Assembly (NCBI GenBank): GCA_017962175.1
Contig: JAGCVU010000229.1
Coordinates: 1 to 64,000 of the forward strand
Length of the DNA: 64,000 nucleotides
Direction of reading: 5' to 3'
DNA from: Bacteroidales bacterium
Lineage (GTDB): Bacteria > Bacteroidota > Bacteroidia > Bacteroidales > UBA3824
The position numbers and the translations under genes are program-made. Shown here one piece after another: positions 1 through 8,498 of the stretch (within the stretch, counting starts at the first letter, position 1; every line of letters begins with the position of its first letter). Below the pieces are notes generated by a model. That model saw only the letters and a list, made by a program, of their open reading frames with translations, was not told the DNA's origin and ran no database searches.

Positions 1-1019
1 ACCGCAAGGTTAAGGAGTTTATGACTCCGTTCTCGAAACTTATCGTTGCAAAATTCCCCATAACTCTTGAAGAGGCCAACGATATTATTTGGAACAACAA
101 GATTAACGCCCTCCCAATTATCGACGACAATCAGAACCTCAAATATTTTGTTTTCCGCAAGGATTACGACAGTCACAAGACCAATCCTTTGGAACTTTTA
201 GACAGCGAAAAACGTCTTCTCGTGGGTGCAGGTATCAACACTCGCGACTATGCCGAGCGTATTCCTAAACTTGTGGAAGCCGGTGTGGACGTTATCTGTA
301 TGGACTCGTCGGACGGTTTTTCAGAATGGCAACGCGACACTATCAAATGGGTTCGCGAAAACTATGGCGACACTATTAAAATAGGTGCTGGCAACGTGGT
401 AGATGCCGAAGGTTTCCGCTATCTTGCCGAGGCTGGTGCCGATTTTGTAAAAGTGGGTATCGGCGGAGGTTCTATCTGCATCACCCGCGAACAAAAAGGT
501 ATCGGACGTGGACAGGCTACCGCTATTATCGACGTGGCTGCCGAGCGCGACCGTTATTACAAAGCCACTGGAATCTACGTTCCGATTTGCTCCGACGGCG
601 GATTGGTTCAGGATTACCATATGGTGCTTGCATTGGCAATGGGTGCCGACTTTTTGATGATGGGACGCTATTTTGCTCGTTTCGACGAAAGTCCCACCAA
701 AAAGATTATGATCAACGGCTCGTATATGAAAGAGTACTGGGGCGAAGGCAGCAACCGCGCACGCAACTGGCAACGTTACGATATGGGCGGCGCAGCCACA
801 ATGAAATTTGAAGAGGGCGTTGATTCATACGTTCCCTACGCTGGCAAACTCAAAGACAATCTTACAGTTACCATCGATAAAATCAAGTCAACAATGTGCA
901 GTTGCGGCGTTACCACACTGCCACAGTTGAAAGCCAACGCCAAGATTACCCTCGTATCGTCAACGGGCATTATCGAAGGCGGCGCACACGATGTGGTGCT
1001 GAAAGAGCAGAAACAGTAG
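1..1019 (+). CDS. guaB: IMP dehydrogenase, 5'-truncated by window edge
   Basis: Oxidises IMP to XMP with NAD+, the committed step of GMP synthesis. The reading frame is open from base 3, and codons before the first ATG (base 21) already encode CBS-domain sequence, so the true start lies outside the window. Visible in order: the end of the CBS pair, then the TIM barrel with the phosphate loop and catalytic Cys in [15 protein letters not shown], a CSDGG motif, the mobile flap with the Arg-Tyr pair in NWQRYDMGG, and [17 protein letters not shown]. These match, from memory, the Tritrichomonas foetus type of IMPDH rather than the usual bacterial GIGPGSICTTR form. The gene ends with TAG and faces rarA across a terminator. 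Confidence 0.95.
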   Translation, partial: RKVKEFMTPFSKLIVAKFPITLEEANDIIWNNKINALPIIDDNQNLKYFVFRKDYDSHKTNPLELLDSEKRLLVGAGINTRDYAERIPKLVEAGVDVICMDSSDGFSEWQRDTIKWVRENYGDTIKIGAGNVVDAEGFRYLAEAGADFVKVGIGGGSICITREQKGIGRGQATAIIDVAAERDRYYKATGIYVPICSDGGLVQDYHMVLALAMGADFLMMGRYFARFDESPTKKIMINGSYMKEYWGEGSNRARNWQRYDMGGAATMKFEEGVDSYVPYAGKLKDNLTVTIDKIKSTMCSCGVTTLPQLKANAKITLVSSTGIIEGGAHDVVLKEQKQ

Positions 1020-1023
1020 ACAA

Positions 1024-1072
1024 TGCATAATGCATAATGCATAATGCATAATTAAGAGCGCATAATGCATAA
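1024..1072. repeat. Heptamer tandem repeat TGCATAA
   Basis: Four perfect tandem copies of TGCATAA occupy 1024-1051. After a 9-base break come GCATAA (1060-1065) and TGCATAA (1066-1072). The repeat sits just after the guaB stop codon and before the terminator. The unit contains the palindrome ATGCAT. Seven-base period arrays like this are typical slippage-prone intergenic sequence. No gene lies in it. Confidence 0.8.
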
Positions 1073-1082
1073 TAAAGAATTT

Positions 1083-1118
1083 AAAGCACAATTTCTTAGG
1101 AAGTTGTGCTTTTTATTT
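1083..1118. terminator. Bidirectional terminator between guaB and rarA
   Basis: AAAGCACAA (1083-1091) pairs with TTGTGCTTT (1104-1112), and TTC/GAA extends the stem inside around a TTAG loop. T-rich sequence follows on the plus strand and A-rich sequence precedes it, so it can end both guaB and rarA transcripts. It overlaps the rarA stop codon. Confidence 0.75.
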
Positions 1119-2384
1119 ATACTTTCCGTTCCACAGTCTGTCAATAGTCTCCTTGGCTTTGGATTCGGCGGGGTTTTCTTGGGGATGATAGAAGGTGGTG
1201 CCGCGGATTTCGTCGGGAAGATATTCTTGATTTACAAAATGTCCGGGGAAATCGTGGGCGTATTTGTAGTCCTTGCCGTAGCCGAGTTGCTTCATCAGTT
1301 TGGTTGGAGCATTGCGAAGGTGGAGCGGCACGGGAAGGTCGCCTGTTTTCTCCACAAACTCCATAGCGGAGTTGATGGCGTTGTATGCCGAATTACTCTT
1401 AGGCGAATTGGCAAGGTAAATAACTGTTTCGCTGAGCATTATGCGCGATTCGGGATAGCCAACAGTGTTTACAGCATTAAAACAAGCCTGTGCAAGCAAC
1501 ATAGCGTTAGGATTGGCAAGACCAATATCCTCGCTTGCCGAAATAATCAACCGCCGAGCAATAAATTTGAGGTCTTCACCACCTGCAAGCATACGCGCAA
1601 GCCAATATACAGCGGCATTGGCATCGCTTCCTCGGATACTCTTGATAAACGCCGAAATAATATCGTAATGCATCTCGCCATTTTTATCATACATTGCAAG
1701 ATTTTTTTGAAGACGCTGCATTACAATCTCATCGTTGATAATTACTTGATCGGAGGTTTCGGCATTGATAACTATCTCTAAGATATTGAGCAACTTGCGG
1801 GCGTCGCCACCACTCTGACGAAACAGTGCGGTGGTTTCTTCTACCTTGATATTTAGTTTTTTGAGTTCGATATCGTTGTGGATAGTATTGTCCAAGAGGC
1901 GTTCAAGGTCTTCTTTTTCAAGAGGTTTCAAAACATAAACCTCGCAACGGGAGAGCAACGGCGAAATCACCTCGAAACTTGGATTTTCGGTGGTTGCGCC
2001 AATGAGAGTGATAATGCCCTGTTCCACAGCGGCAAGGAGCGAATCTTGCTGACTTTTGTTGAAACGGTGAATTTCGTCGATAAAGAGAATCGGCGACGGC
2101 GAACCAAAAAAAGTCTGATGCTGAGCCTTTTCTAACACCTCGCGCACATCCTTAACACCGCTGCTCACCGCGCTGAGGGTATACATAGCACGGTTTCCGC
2201 TTGTGGCAATAATTTTGGCGAGAGTGGTTTTGCCCACACCGGGAGGTCCCCAGAGAATAATGCTGTGTATTCTTCCGGTTTCAATCATATTTCGGAGAAC
2301 AGCCCCCTTGCCCACAAGGTGCTGCTGACCAATATATTCGTCCAAATTTTTAGGACGCATCCGTTCTGCCAAAGGTTGTGCCAT
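1113..2384 (-). CDS. rarA: Replication-associated recombination protein RarA (MgsA), AAA+ ATPase
   Basis: RarA is a clamp-loader-like AAA+ ATPase acting at stalled replication forks. The start is placed at the ATG giving MAQPLAERMRPKNLDEYIGQ, the usual family N-terminus; the frame runs further upstream but that extension overlaps the preceding gene and looks non-coding. Walker A is WGPPGVGKTTLA, Walker B is LFIDEIHRFNKSQQD, sensor 1 lies in GATTENPSF, and the C-terminal part has YPESRIMLSETVIYLA and the late motif YKYAHDFPGHFV of the MgsA_C domain. At 423 residues it has normal length. It lies 47 bases downstream of a SpoIIE gene and has its own -7 box. Confidence 0.96.
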   Translation of the reverse strand: MAQPLAERMRPKNLDEYIGQQHLVGKGAVLRNMIETGRIHSIILWGPPGVGKTTLAKIIATSGNRAMYTLSAVSSGVKDVREVLEKAQHQTFFGSPSPILFIDEIHRFNKSQQDSLLAAVEQGIITLIGATTENPSFEVISPLLSRCEVYVLKPLEKEDLERLLDNTIHNDIELKKLNIKVEETTALFRQSGGDARKLLNILEIVINAETSDQVIINDEIVMQRLQKNLAMYDKNGEMHYDIISAFIKSIRGSDANAAVYWLARMLAGGEDLKFIARRLIISASEDIGLANPNAMLLAQACFNAVNTVGYPESRIMLSETVIYLANSPKSNSAYNAINSAMEFVEKTGDLPVPLHLRNAPTKLMKQLGYGKDYKYAHDFPGHFVNQEYLPDEIRGTTFYHPQENPAESKAKETIDRLWNGKYK

Positions 2385-2413
2385 ATAGTGTAATCTTTTT
2401 GAATCTGATAGCG

Positions 2414-2421
2414 CAAAGATA
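2414..2421 (-). promoter_or_regulatory. Bacteroidota -7 box upstream of rarA
   Basis: TATCTTTG on the minus strand matches TAnnTTTG and lies 30 bases before the rarA start. No -33 TTG is seen at the right spacing, so it is a weak call. Confidence 0.45.
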
Positions 2422-2431
2422 GAAAAAAAAA

Positions 2432-4615
2432 TCAAATTCTGATACCAACAAGCGTCATATCGTCTACCTGCTCGCGGCCGTTGATCCAAAATTGAATAGT
2501 TTGGTCGATGATTTCGCCCTGAATCCGAGCGGGTTCGTTGGCGGCTTCGACAAGAAGGTTTACAAAATTTTTCGACAATAGTTTTTTGCCCTCGGGAATG
2601 TCGAAATTTCCACCCGGTTGATCTTGAATGCCATCGCTAAAAAGATATACCATATCGCCGGGCTGCAATGCAATCTCGTGAGTAACAAAATGGGCTTTTT
2701 CGTTGAAATATCGTCCCACGGGCATCTTGTCACATTCAAGACGAATGGCGTTGTCGTTTCGCACAATATATGAACTGAGGTAAGCCGAAGCATACACAAG
2801 TTGATGATTTTCAATATCGAAACTACATATTACCATTTCCATACCATCGTAAATAGGCGAACCCGAATCGTCGTACGAACCGAGAGTATCTTTGATAAAA
2901 GTGCGCATATGGTCGAGCACGTTTCCCGGGTCGGCTGCATCTTGTTCAGTTACCAAAAACTCCTTGATCGACGACAATCCTAACATCGACAAAAAACCTC
3001 CGGGAATACCGTGACCTGTACAGTCGCCCACTACAAACACGTTGTACTTTCCACATTTTGCCACGTGATAAAAATCGCCGCTGACAATATCACGAGGACG
3101 GAAATAAACAAAACTTTCGGGGAAAAACCTTGCCACATCGTCGTCGGACGGTAGGGCAGCACGCTGAATACGTTCAGAATATTTTATACTACTCAAAACA
3201 GAAGCGTGAACAAGCTTAATTTCATCACGTTGCGACTGAATTTCCTGTTTTTGCTGATCAAGAATCTCATTTTTTTGCGAAAGAATACCCAATGCCTTTT
3301 TCTTTATTTTCCACATTCTAAAAATAAACAAAACCAACAACAAAACAAGCAAAAGCACTAATATCAACGACACAATAATCAGTTGCATACGGTGAGTGCG
3401 CACACGGTGAATTTCATATGCCTTGCGTTGTTCGGCATCCTTGAACAAAAGTGCCTGATGAGTTTTGGCATCGGCAAGAGCAGTGAGCGAACTATCGTTG
3501 AGATACTCCATTGCATACTCATAATGCAATTTTTGCTGATTGAAAGCTTCCTTGTAATTGCCCATTTGTTCGTACACGAGCGACAAATAATCGTGATAAT
3601 CGCGGCGAAGGTCAGGATCCGACATATATTTTTCGCAATCTTTCAATACATTGAGAGCCTCGTTGTATTTTTTGTAAAACAGCAAATATTTAACATAGGC
3701 ATATCTGGCTATCATATAGTTGGCAGTTTGACCATAACGGAGAAAAAAGTCGCCACCTTTTTGAATATAAACCAAGCAAGAATCAGCATAACGTGTTATA
3801 CCTGTGCGATTTGCCGAAGAAATATAAGTATCAGCCATATGCGAATACGCCAAATGCAGTATCATTGCATAATATGACGAAAGATATTCTGCTGATTTTA
3901 AAACCCTTATGGCACCTCGAAGATAATGTCCGGTTTGTGGATAATTTTTGGTGGCAATATTAAGATAACCCCGCCAAAAATAACCGCACGCCATATCTAA
4001 TTTGTTGCCCGAAAGCGAATCAAGGTCAATAGCCTTGACGATATACTCCTCGGCGTTGTCGTAAAGAGTGAGATTGATACTCAATCGTCCGAGATTGAGA
4101 TACGTAGTAGCCATTTGAGCAGTATCGTTGCGCGCAATGCTATTTTCGAGCGACTTGTTGAGATAATAAAACACACTGTCGGGCATATGCAGAGTTTCAA
4201 AACCTTGCGACATTATCACCGAACAAATGCTAATAGCCCTAAAATCTCGATCGGGGTCATAAAGATGGTAAGCCTTGCGAAGATACTGAATAGATGAGTA
4301 CATCTCGTGTTTCTGGTAATACCTCCACCCTATCACATGATTGGCTTGGGCAAGTAAAAATGTGTCGGTTTTTCTACAAAGATCAAGAGCCAAGTGACAG
4401 TATCGCAATGCAGAATCAGAATCGTATGCCTTACGAGCTACCTCAATATAAATAGCTGCCTTGAGACTATCGCTTGAGGTTGGCGAAATGAGGTTTAAGA
4501 GACTATCAGTAATAGTTTTCGACGGGTCAACAAGGTCTTCCATATTTTGAGGAAACACTCTATGAACCGTAGCGAAACATATCACCAAAGCCCAAAAAAC
4601 AATTCGCCTATTCAT
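2432..4615 (-). CDS. TPR sensor-SpoIIE (PP2C-type) phosphatase, transmembrane
   Basis: Predicted membrane serine/threonine phosphatase. Order: signal peptide (residues 1-23, ending FPQN), periplasmic tetratricopeptide repeats (about 50-390), one membrane helix (about 410-433), a Gln-rich coiled coil (about 440-470) and a cytoplasmic SpoIIE domain (about 490-727). Metal-binding motifs are present: SGDF, GDCTGHGIPGG (Asp531), FSDGIQDQ (Asp661) and DDMTLVGIRI. It is a close paralogue of the gene at 5261-7438, sharing PRDIVSGDFY, MPVGRYF and the C-terminus. It starts 11 bases after the small membrane protein gene and is probably co-transcribed from the promoter at 5221-5251. SpoIIE domains usually dephosphorylate anti-anti-sigma proteins; none is encoded nearby, so the substrate is unknown. 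Confidence 0.88.
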   Translation of the reverse strand: MNRRIVFWALVICFATVHRVFPQNMEDLVDPSKTITDSLLNLISPTSSDSLKAAIYIEVARKAYDSDSALRYCHLALDLCRKTDTFLLAQANHVIGWRYYQKHEMYSSIQYLRKAYHLYDPDRDFRAISICSVIMSQGFETLHMPDSVFYYLNKSLENSIARNDTAQMATTYLNLGRLSINLTLYDNAEEYIVKAIDLDSLSGNKLDMACGYFWRGYLNIATKNYPQTGHYLRGAIRVLKSAEYLSSYYAMILHLAYSHMADTYISSANRTGITRYADSCLVYIQKGGDFFLRYGQTANYMIARYAYVKYLLFYKKYNEALNVLKDCEKYMSDPDLRRDYHDYLSLVYEQMGNYKEAFNQQKLHYEYAMEYLNDSSLTALADAKTHQALLFKDAEQRKAYEIHRVRTHRMQLIIVSLILVLLLVLLLVLFIFRMWKIKKKALGILSQKNEILDQQKQEIQSQRDEIKLVHASVLSSIKYSERIQRAALPSDDDVARFFPESFVYFRPRDIVSGDFYHVAKCGKYNVFVVGDCTGHGIPGGFLSMLGLSSIKEFLVTEQDAADPGNVLDHMRTFIKDTLGSYDDSGSPIYDGMEMVICSFDIENHQLVYASAYLSSYIVRNDNAIRLECDKMPVGRYFNEKAHFVTHEIALQPGDMVYLFSDGIQDQPGGNFDIPEGKKLLSKNFVNLLVEAANEPARIQGEIIDQTIQFWINGREQVDDMTLVGIRI

Positions 4616-4626
4616 AAAACCATCTG

Positions 4627-5178
4627 TTATTCAATATTAATCTGGTGTGAGTCAAATTGAATGTTGTAATCGTCTTTTCTGCACACAGAAAAATAATACC
4701 TTCCCGTTTCCACTTTTGCATTAATCTCTACCGAAAAAGAACGCTCATAAGGCAACGTGTCGTTGGCGTTGAGTTTGAAATTGCCTTTTTGAAGCGTATC
4801 TTTGGTTTTGGAATTAACAAACAAATAAGAATATTCATCAGCTTCGGGGTCATAAATAGTGCCGGTTATGATGTTAGATTTTTTCTGTTCAAAATCTTCG
4901 GCGTTGATATCCACTACGTTGGTGGCAGGCATATCGTAACAAGTAACCTGAGGATCTGGACTTGCCGTATCGTAGCAAGTAGTTTGGCAAGATGGCAAAC
5001 ATCCGCTCATTATGCAAGAATTAAGAGTAATAAGAATTGCTCCCAATTTCATTTTTTTTGAAGTCCAAAAAGCCGATTTGCCGTTGTTGAGCGACACCAC
5101 TGCCGATGTTATCAAAAAAGCAGCACCCACAAATACAATAGCAAAAACTGCTAATGGTGCTAAATATTCTTTATTCAT
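4627..5178 (-). CDS. Small membrane protein of unknown function, Cys-rich after second hydrophobic segment
   Basis: Not recognised. The 183-residue product has a hydrophobic helix at about 6-29, a basic linker (KSAFWTSKKMK), and a second hydrophobic segment at about 44-56 that reads like a lipoprotein signal (MKLGAILITLNSCIMSGC). Cysteines follow at 54, 60, 64, 68 and 80, with TCYD occurring twice (67-70 and 79-82). The C-terminal 100 residues look beta-rich and probably extracytoplasmic. Met43 could be an alternative start that would give a 141-residue lipoprotein. The gene sits between two TPR-SpoIIE paralogues and directly after a good promoter, so it may work with the phosphatase at 2432-4615. 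That link is inference from position only. Confidence 0.75.
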   Translation of the reverse strand: MNKEYLAPLAVFAIVFVGAAFLITSAVVSLNNGKSAFWTSKKMKLGAILITLNSCIMSGCLPSCQTTCYDTASPDPQVTCYDMPATNVVDINAEDFEQKKSNIITGTIYDPEADEYSYLFVNSKTKDTLQKGNFKLNANDTLPYERSFSVEINAKVETGRYYFSVCRKDDYNIQFDSHQINIE

Positions 5179-5220
5179 TTTGCTTGGGTTTAAGGTTGAT
5201 AATGAATTAAACTAACAACG

Positions 5221-5251
5221 CAAATATACACATTATTATTAAATAATCAAA
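5221..5251 (-). promoter_or_regulatory. Bacteroidota promoter for 4627-5178 and downstream SpoIIE gene
   Basis: On the minus strand TTTG (5251-5248) is followed after 19 bases by TATATTTG (5228-5221), the Bacteroidota -33/-7 pattern. The ATG of the small membrane protein lies 43 bases further on. This divides the long minus-strand run into at least two transcripts. Confidence 0.7.
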
Positions 5252-5260
5252 TAAAAATAA

Positions 5261-7438
5261 TTAAATTCTGATACCCACAAGAGTGATGTCGTCAATCTGT
5301 TCAAAACCATTTCGCCATTTCAAAAGTTCGTCGTCGATTTTGGCTAATTGTGCTTCGGGCTTAAGCAAAGCCATCTGGGCAAGAATGTTGACAAAATTGC
5401 TGGTCATCAGTTTTTTACCAAAGGGATGTTCGGAATCGGGACAGCCTGTTTGATCCTGAATACCGTCGGAACACAAATAAACCATATCACCACTCTGCAA
5501 TGTGGTAGAAAATGTATCAAAATGCTCTTTTTCAATAAAATAGCGACCTACAGGCATCTTATCGCCCGAAAGTTTGAGAATTTCGTCTTTGCGAATAATG
5601 TATACACGGTGGTTGGCTGTAGCGTATATAAGTTGGTTATTTTCAAGGTCAAAACTACAAATAGTCATATCCATACCATCGTACATAGGAGTAAGATTTT
5701 TTTCGGTAGAGCCGAGAGTCTCCTTAAAAAATGTGCGCATACGGTCGAGAACAGTGCCGGGATTGGCTGCGTCTTGTTCCGTTACCAAAAACTCCTTCAA
5801 CGACGAAATGCCGAGCATCGAAAGAAAACCTCCGGGAATGCCGTGTCCGGTACAATCGGCTACCACAAACACACTATATTTGCCGCACTTAGCTGCATAA
5901 TAAAAATCACCGCTAACAATATCGCGCGGACGATAATAAACAAAACTCTCAGGAAAAAGACTTTTAATAAACTCGTCGGTAGGAATCACAGCCCGCTGAA
6001 TACGCTCCGAATATCTAACGCTATCTACCACAGCATTGTGCACGGTGGTAAGTTCGTTTCGCTGAGCAAGAATCTCGTTTTTCTGTTGGTCGAGCATTAG
6101 ATTTTTTTGCGATAGTTCGGCATTTGCCCTACGCTTGATTTTCAACATTCGGTAAACAAACACCACAAGAAGCGAAATAAGCACAATGCACACTATCAAC
6201 GAAATGATTATCACCATCATACGATGCGTTTTGGCAGTATGCACCATATCCAGCTGACGTTGTTCCTCGTTTTTTTGTTTCACAGCCTGATCGGTTTTAA
6301 AATTGGCAAACGCTGCCAATGCACTATCGTTGAGATACTCCATTGCATATTGGTAATGCAGTTTTTGCTGTTCGAATGCTTCTTTATATCTACCAAGTTT
6401 TTCGTAAACAATGGTAGTAAACTTGTGATATTCGCGCAAAAGGTCTTTGCCGGTGAGATAAGGCTGAAGGTCTTTTAAAATTTGCAAAGCCTCGTTGTAA
6501 CGCTTGTAAAACAAAAGATACTTGACATAGGCATAGCGGTCTTTCATGTAATTGGCATATTGCCCCGACTTAAGAAAAAAATCATTTCCACGCTTGATGT
6601 AGTATAAGCAACTATCGGCAAAACGAGTGGTATCGGTATTGAATGCCGATTCAATATAGGCATCGGCAAGATATGTATAGTCGAGATGTAGCACAGTGGC
6701 ATAAAACGATTCGTTGTAGCCTCCGTGTTCAAGAATTCGTATAGATTTTTTGAAATAATGTCCGGTTTTGGGATAATTCTTAGTATGGGTGTAGAGAATG
6801 CCAAGCCAGAAATAGTCGCCGGCAAGGGCTTTCTGATCACCGGCAATAGAATCAAGTTCGAGCGACTTCATAATGTATGTTTCAGCATCATCAAAAAGAT
6901 TCATATCTAAGCACTTACGTCCAAGATTCTGATAAGCAAACGCCATTTGCGAAGTATCATTGATAGAGGTACTGATTTCAAGCGATTGATTTAGATAATA
7001 ATACACGCTGTCGGGAATGTTTATTATCTCGTAACACAAGGCGAGATTAACGCAGCAAACAGTAATTTTGGTGCGATGGTTGGTAACCGAAAACAGATTG
7101 CTCGCCGAAATCAGATGCGGAATGGCATTATAAGGTTCGTGTTTTAGAAAATATTTGTTGCCCAAAATTCTATGAGACTCGGCAAGCATTGTAGAATCAT
7201 CCGAAGGACAAATCTCAAGAGCTAATTTGCCATATTTAATGGCTGTGTCGCTATTGTAAGCTACTGTGCCAATGGCTATATAATAGGCTGTACGCAAAGA
7301 ATCACTGATACCGGGTTTAATAAGTTGTCGAATACTGTCAACACGCAACTGCGACGGGTCAGACAATTCACCCTCTTGGGGATACGCCTGAAACGCCGTA
7401 AAAAACAGCAACAACAATATTACCCAAAAACATTTCAT
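5261..7438 (-). CDS. TPR sensor-SpoIIE (PP2C-type) phosphatase, transmembrane
   Basis: Second, paralogous phosphatase of 725 residues. The start is the ATG encoding MKCFWVILLLLFFTAFQAYPQ, a clear signal peptide; the longer frame would run into tatC. Next come periplasmic TPRs (about 45-385), a membrane helix around residues 410-432 (MVIIISLIVCIVLISLLVVFV), a coiled coil rich in Gln and Asn, and a SpoIIE domain with PRDIVSGDFY, ADCTGHGIPGG, DGMDM, MPVGRYF, CSDGIQDQ and DDITLVGIRI. All metal-ligand aspartates are kept, so it should be active. It begins 22 bases after tatC and may share the long upstream transcript. Duplication with the 2432-4615 gene is evident along the whole length. Confidence 0.88.
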   Translation of the reverse strand: MKCFWVILLLLFFTAFQAYPQEGELSDPSQLRVDSIRQLIKPGISDSLRTAYYIAIGTVAYNSDTAIKYGKLALEICPSDDSTMLAESHRILGNKYFLKHEPYNAIPHLISASNLFSVTNHRTKITVCCVNLALCYEIINIPDSVYYYLNQSLEISTSINDTSQMAFAYQNLGRKCLDMNLFDDAETYIMKSLELDSIAGDQKALAGDYFWLGILYTHTKNYPKTGHYFKKSIRILEHGGYNESFYATVLHLDYTYLADAYIESAFNTDTTRFADSCLYYIKRGNDFFLKSGQYANYMKDRYAYVKYLLFYKRYNEALQILKDLQPYLTGKDLLREYHKFTTIVYEKLGRYKEAFEQQKLHYQYAMEYLNDSALAAFANFKTDQAVKQKNEEQRQLDMVHTAKTHRMMVIIISLIVCIVLISLLVVFVYRMLKIKRRANAELSQKNLMLDQQKNEILAQRNELTTVHNAVVDSVRYSERIQRAVIPTDEFIKSLFPESFVYYRPRDIVSGDFYYAAKCGKYSVFVVADCTGHGIPGGFLSMLGISSLKEFLVTEQDAANPGTVLDRMRTFFKETLGSTEKNLTPMYDGMDMTICSFDLENNQLIYATANHRVYIIRKDEILKLSGDKMPVGRYFIEKEHFDTFSTTLQSGDMVYLCSDGIQDQTGCPDSEHPFGKKLMTSNFVNILAQMALLKPEAQLAKIDDELLKWRNGFEQIDDITLVGIRI

Positions 7439-7460
7439 AAGAGACCGATAAACCAATTTA

Positions 7461-8273
7461 TTAAACGGTCTGGCTCGGCAAAAGTTTGTGTTTGTCAACA
7501 CGTTTCACCACAGTTACGCTCAATTCAAAAATCAAATATAGCGGCAATGCTGTGGCAAGCATTGTAAACGCATCGGTAGATGGTGTGATAATGGCTGCAA
7601 TCACCAACACAAGCACAAAGGCGTGTTTGCGGTAACGCTTTAAAAATGTGTATTTTAAGATTCCTGCCTTGGCAAGAAAATAGGATGCAATCGGCAGTTC
7701 AAAGGCAATGCCCGTGGTAATGCACAATTCCACAAGCATATCTATGTAAGAATCAATCGAAATCAGGTTTTCAATTTCGGGCGTTACCTGATACGACGAA
7801 AGAAAATTTACCGACAGCGGAAAAATCATAAAATATGCCGTTGCTGCACCTATGTAAAACAATATGCCTGTGAAAATTAGCGCACGGTTGATATATTTTC
7901 GTTCTTGGGGATAGAGAGCAGGACGGATAAACATCCATAATTCACCGCAGATATAAGGCACAGAAGCCACCAAAGCAGTGTAAAACGAAATGCTGATATG
8001 CGTCATAAACTGCGCTGCAAGCCTTGTGCTTATAATCTTAACAGGCTGAACGGCAAAATCCTCATCGGCAACTCCCGCATTATGCGACAGATACGCCAAA
8101 AGTCGGAACGTTGGAAAATCAGTTTTGGTGGGATAGAAAACTATGTATTCAAACACAAACTCCTTGAATAAGAATACAATAATAGCCACTCCCAGCACCA
8201 CCGCCAGCGAACGTATAATTGCACCGCGAAGTACTTCGAGATGTTCCCAAAAGCTGCCTGTTTGGGACTCCAT
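7461..8273 (-). CDS. tatC: Sec-independent protein translocase subunit TatC
   Basis: Core multi-spanning subunit of the twin-arginine translocase, which recognises RR signal peptides on folded proteins. The N-terminus has the family signature SFWEHLEVLRGAIIRS, with the conserved Glu in the first cytoplasmic stretch. About six hydrophobic helices follow, with FIRPALYPQERKYI and YFMIFPLSVNFLSSY in the usual places and a late ITPSTDAFTMLATALPLYLIFE. Length (270) is normal. Its ATG overlaps the tatA stop by one base (TAATG), which indicates translational coupling. No separate tatB is present, as expected for a minimal TatAC system. Confidence 0.96.
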   Translation of the reverse strand: MESQTGSFWEHLEVLRGAIIRSLAVVLGVAIIVFLFKEFVFEYIVFYPTKTDFPTFRLLAYLSHNAGVADEDFAVQPVKIISTRLAAQFMTHISISFYTALVASVPYICGELWMFIRPALYPQERKYINRALIFTGILFYIGAATAYFMIFPLSVNFLSSYQVTPEIENLISIDSYIDMLVELCITTGIAFELPIASYFLAKAGILKYTFLKRYRKHAFVLVLVIAAIITPSTDAFTMLATALPLYLIFELSVTVVKRVDKHKLLPSQTV

Positions 8274-8476
8274 TATTCAGTTTTTTCGGTCTTAGATGAG
8301 TCTGTGGTGGCGTTTTTTTCAGGGTCTTGCACACCGTTCATACCGTCTTTAAACTCTTTTACGCCCTTGCCAAAACTGCGCATAAGTTCGGGAATTTTTT
8401 TTGCGCCGAAAAGCACAAGTACAATCAACAGAATAATAATCAGTTCCTGTCCGCCAATAATGCCTAATAGTGTCAT
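8273..8476 (-). CDS. tatA: Twin-arginine translocase subunit TatA/TatE
   Basis: Small pore-forming Tat component of 67 residues. It has a short hydrophobic helix (about 8-24), the hinge FGAKKIPELMRSFGKGVKEFK, and an acidic/polar tail ending KTEKTE. The FGxKKxPE motif is characteristic. It lies 22 bases after the TraX-like gene and is coupled to tatC. Confidence 0.94.
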   Translation of the reverse strand: MTLLGIIGGQELIIILLIVLVLFGAKKIPELMRSFGKGVKEFKDGMNGVQDPEKNATTDSSKTEKTE

Positions 8477-8498
8477 TTTAAAATGTGTTTAAAAGTTA

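Noticed and set aside
1065..1781. Long plus-strand open frame with hydrophobic stretches opposite rarA
   Set aside because: It is entirely antisense to the clear RarA gene and its composition follows the opposite strand.
5348..6100. 250-codon plus-strand frame opposite the TPR-SpoIIE gene
   Set aside because: It mirrors the SpoIIE coding strand, has no family resemblance and no promoter.
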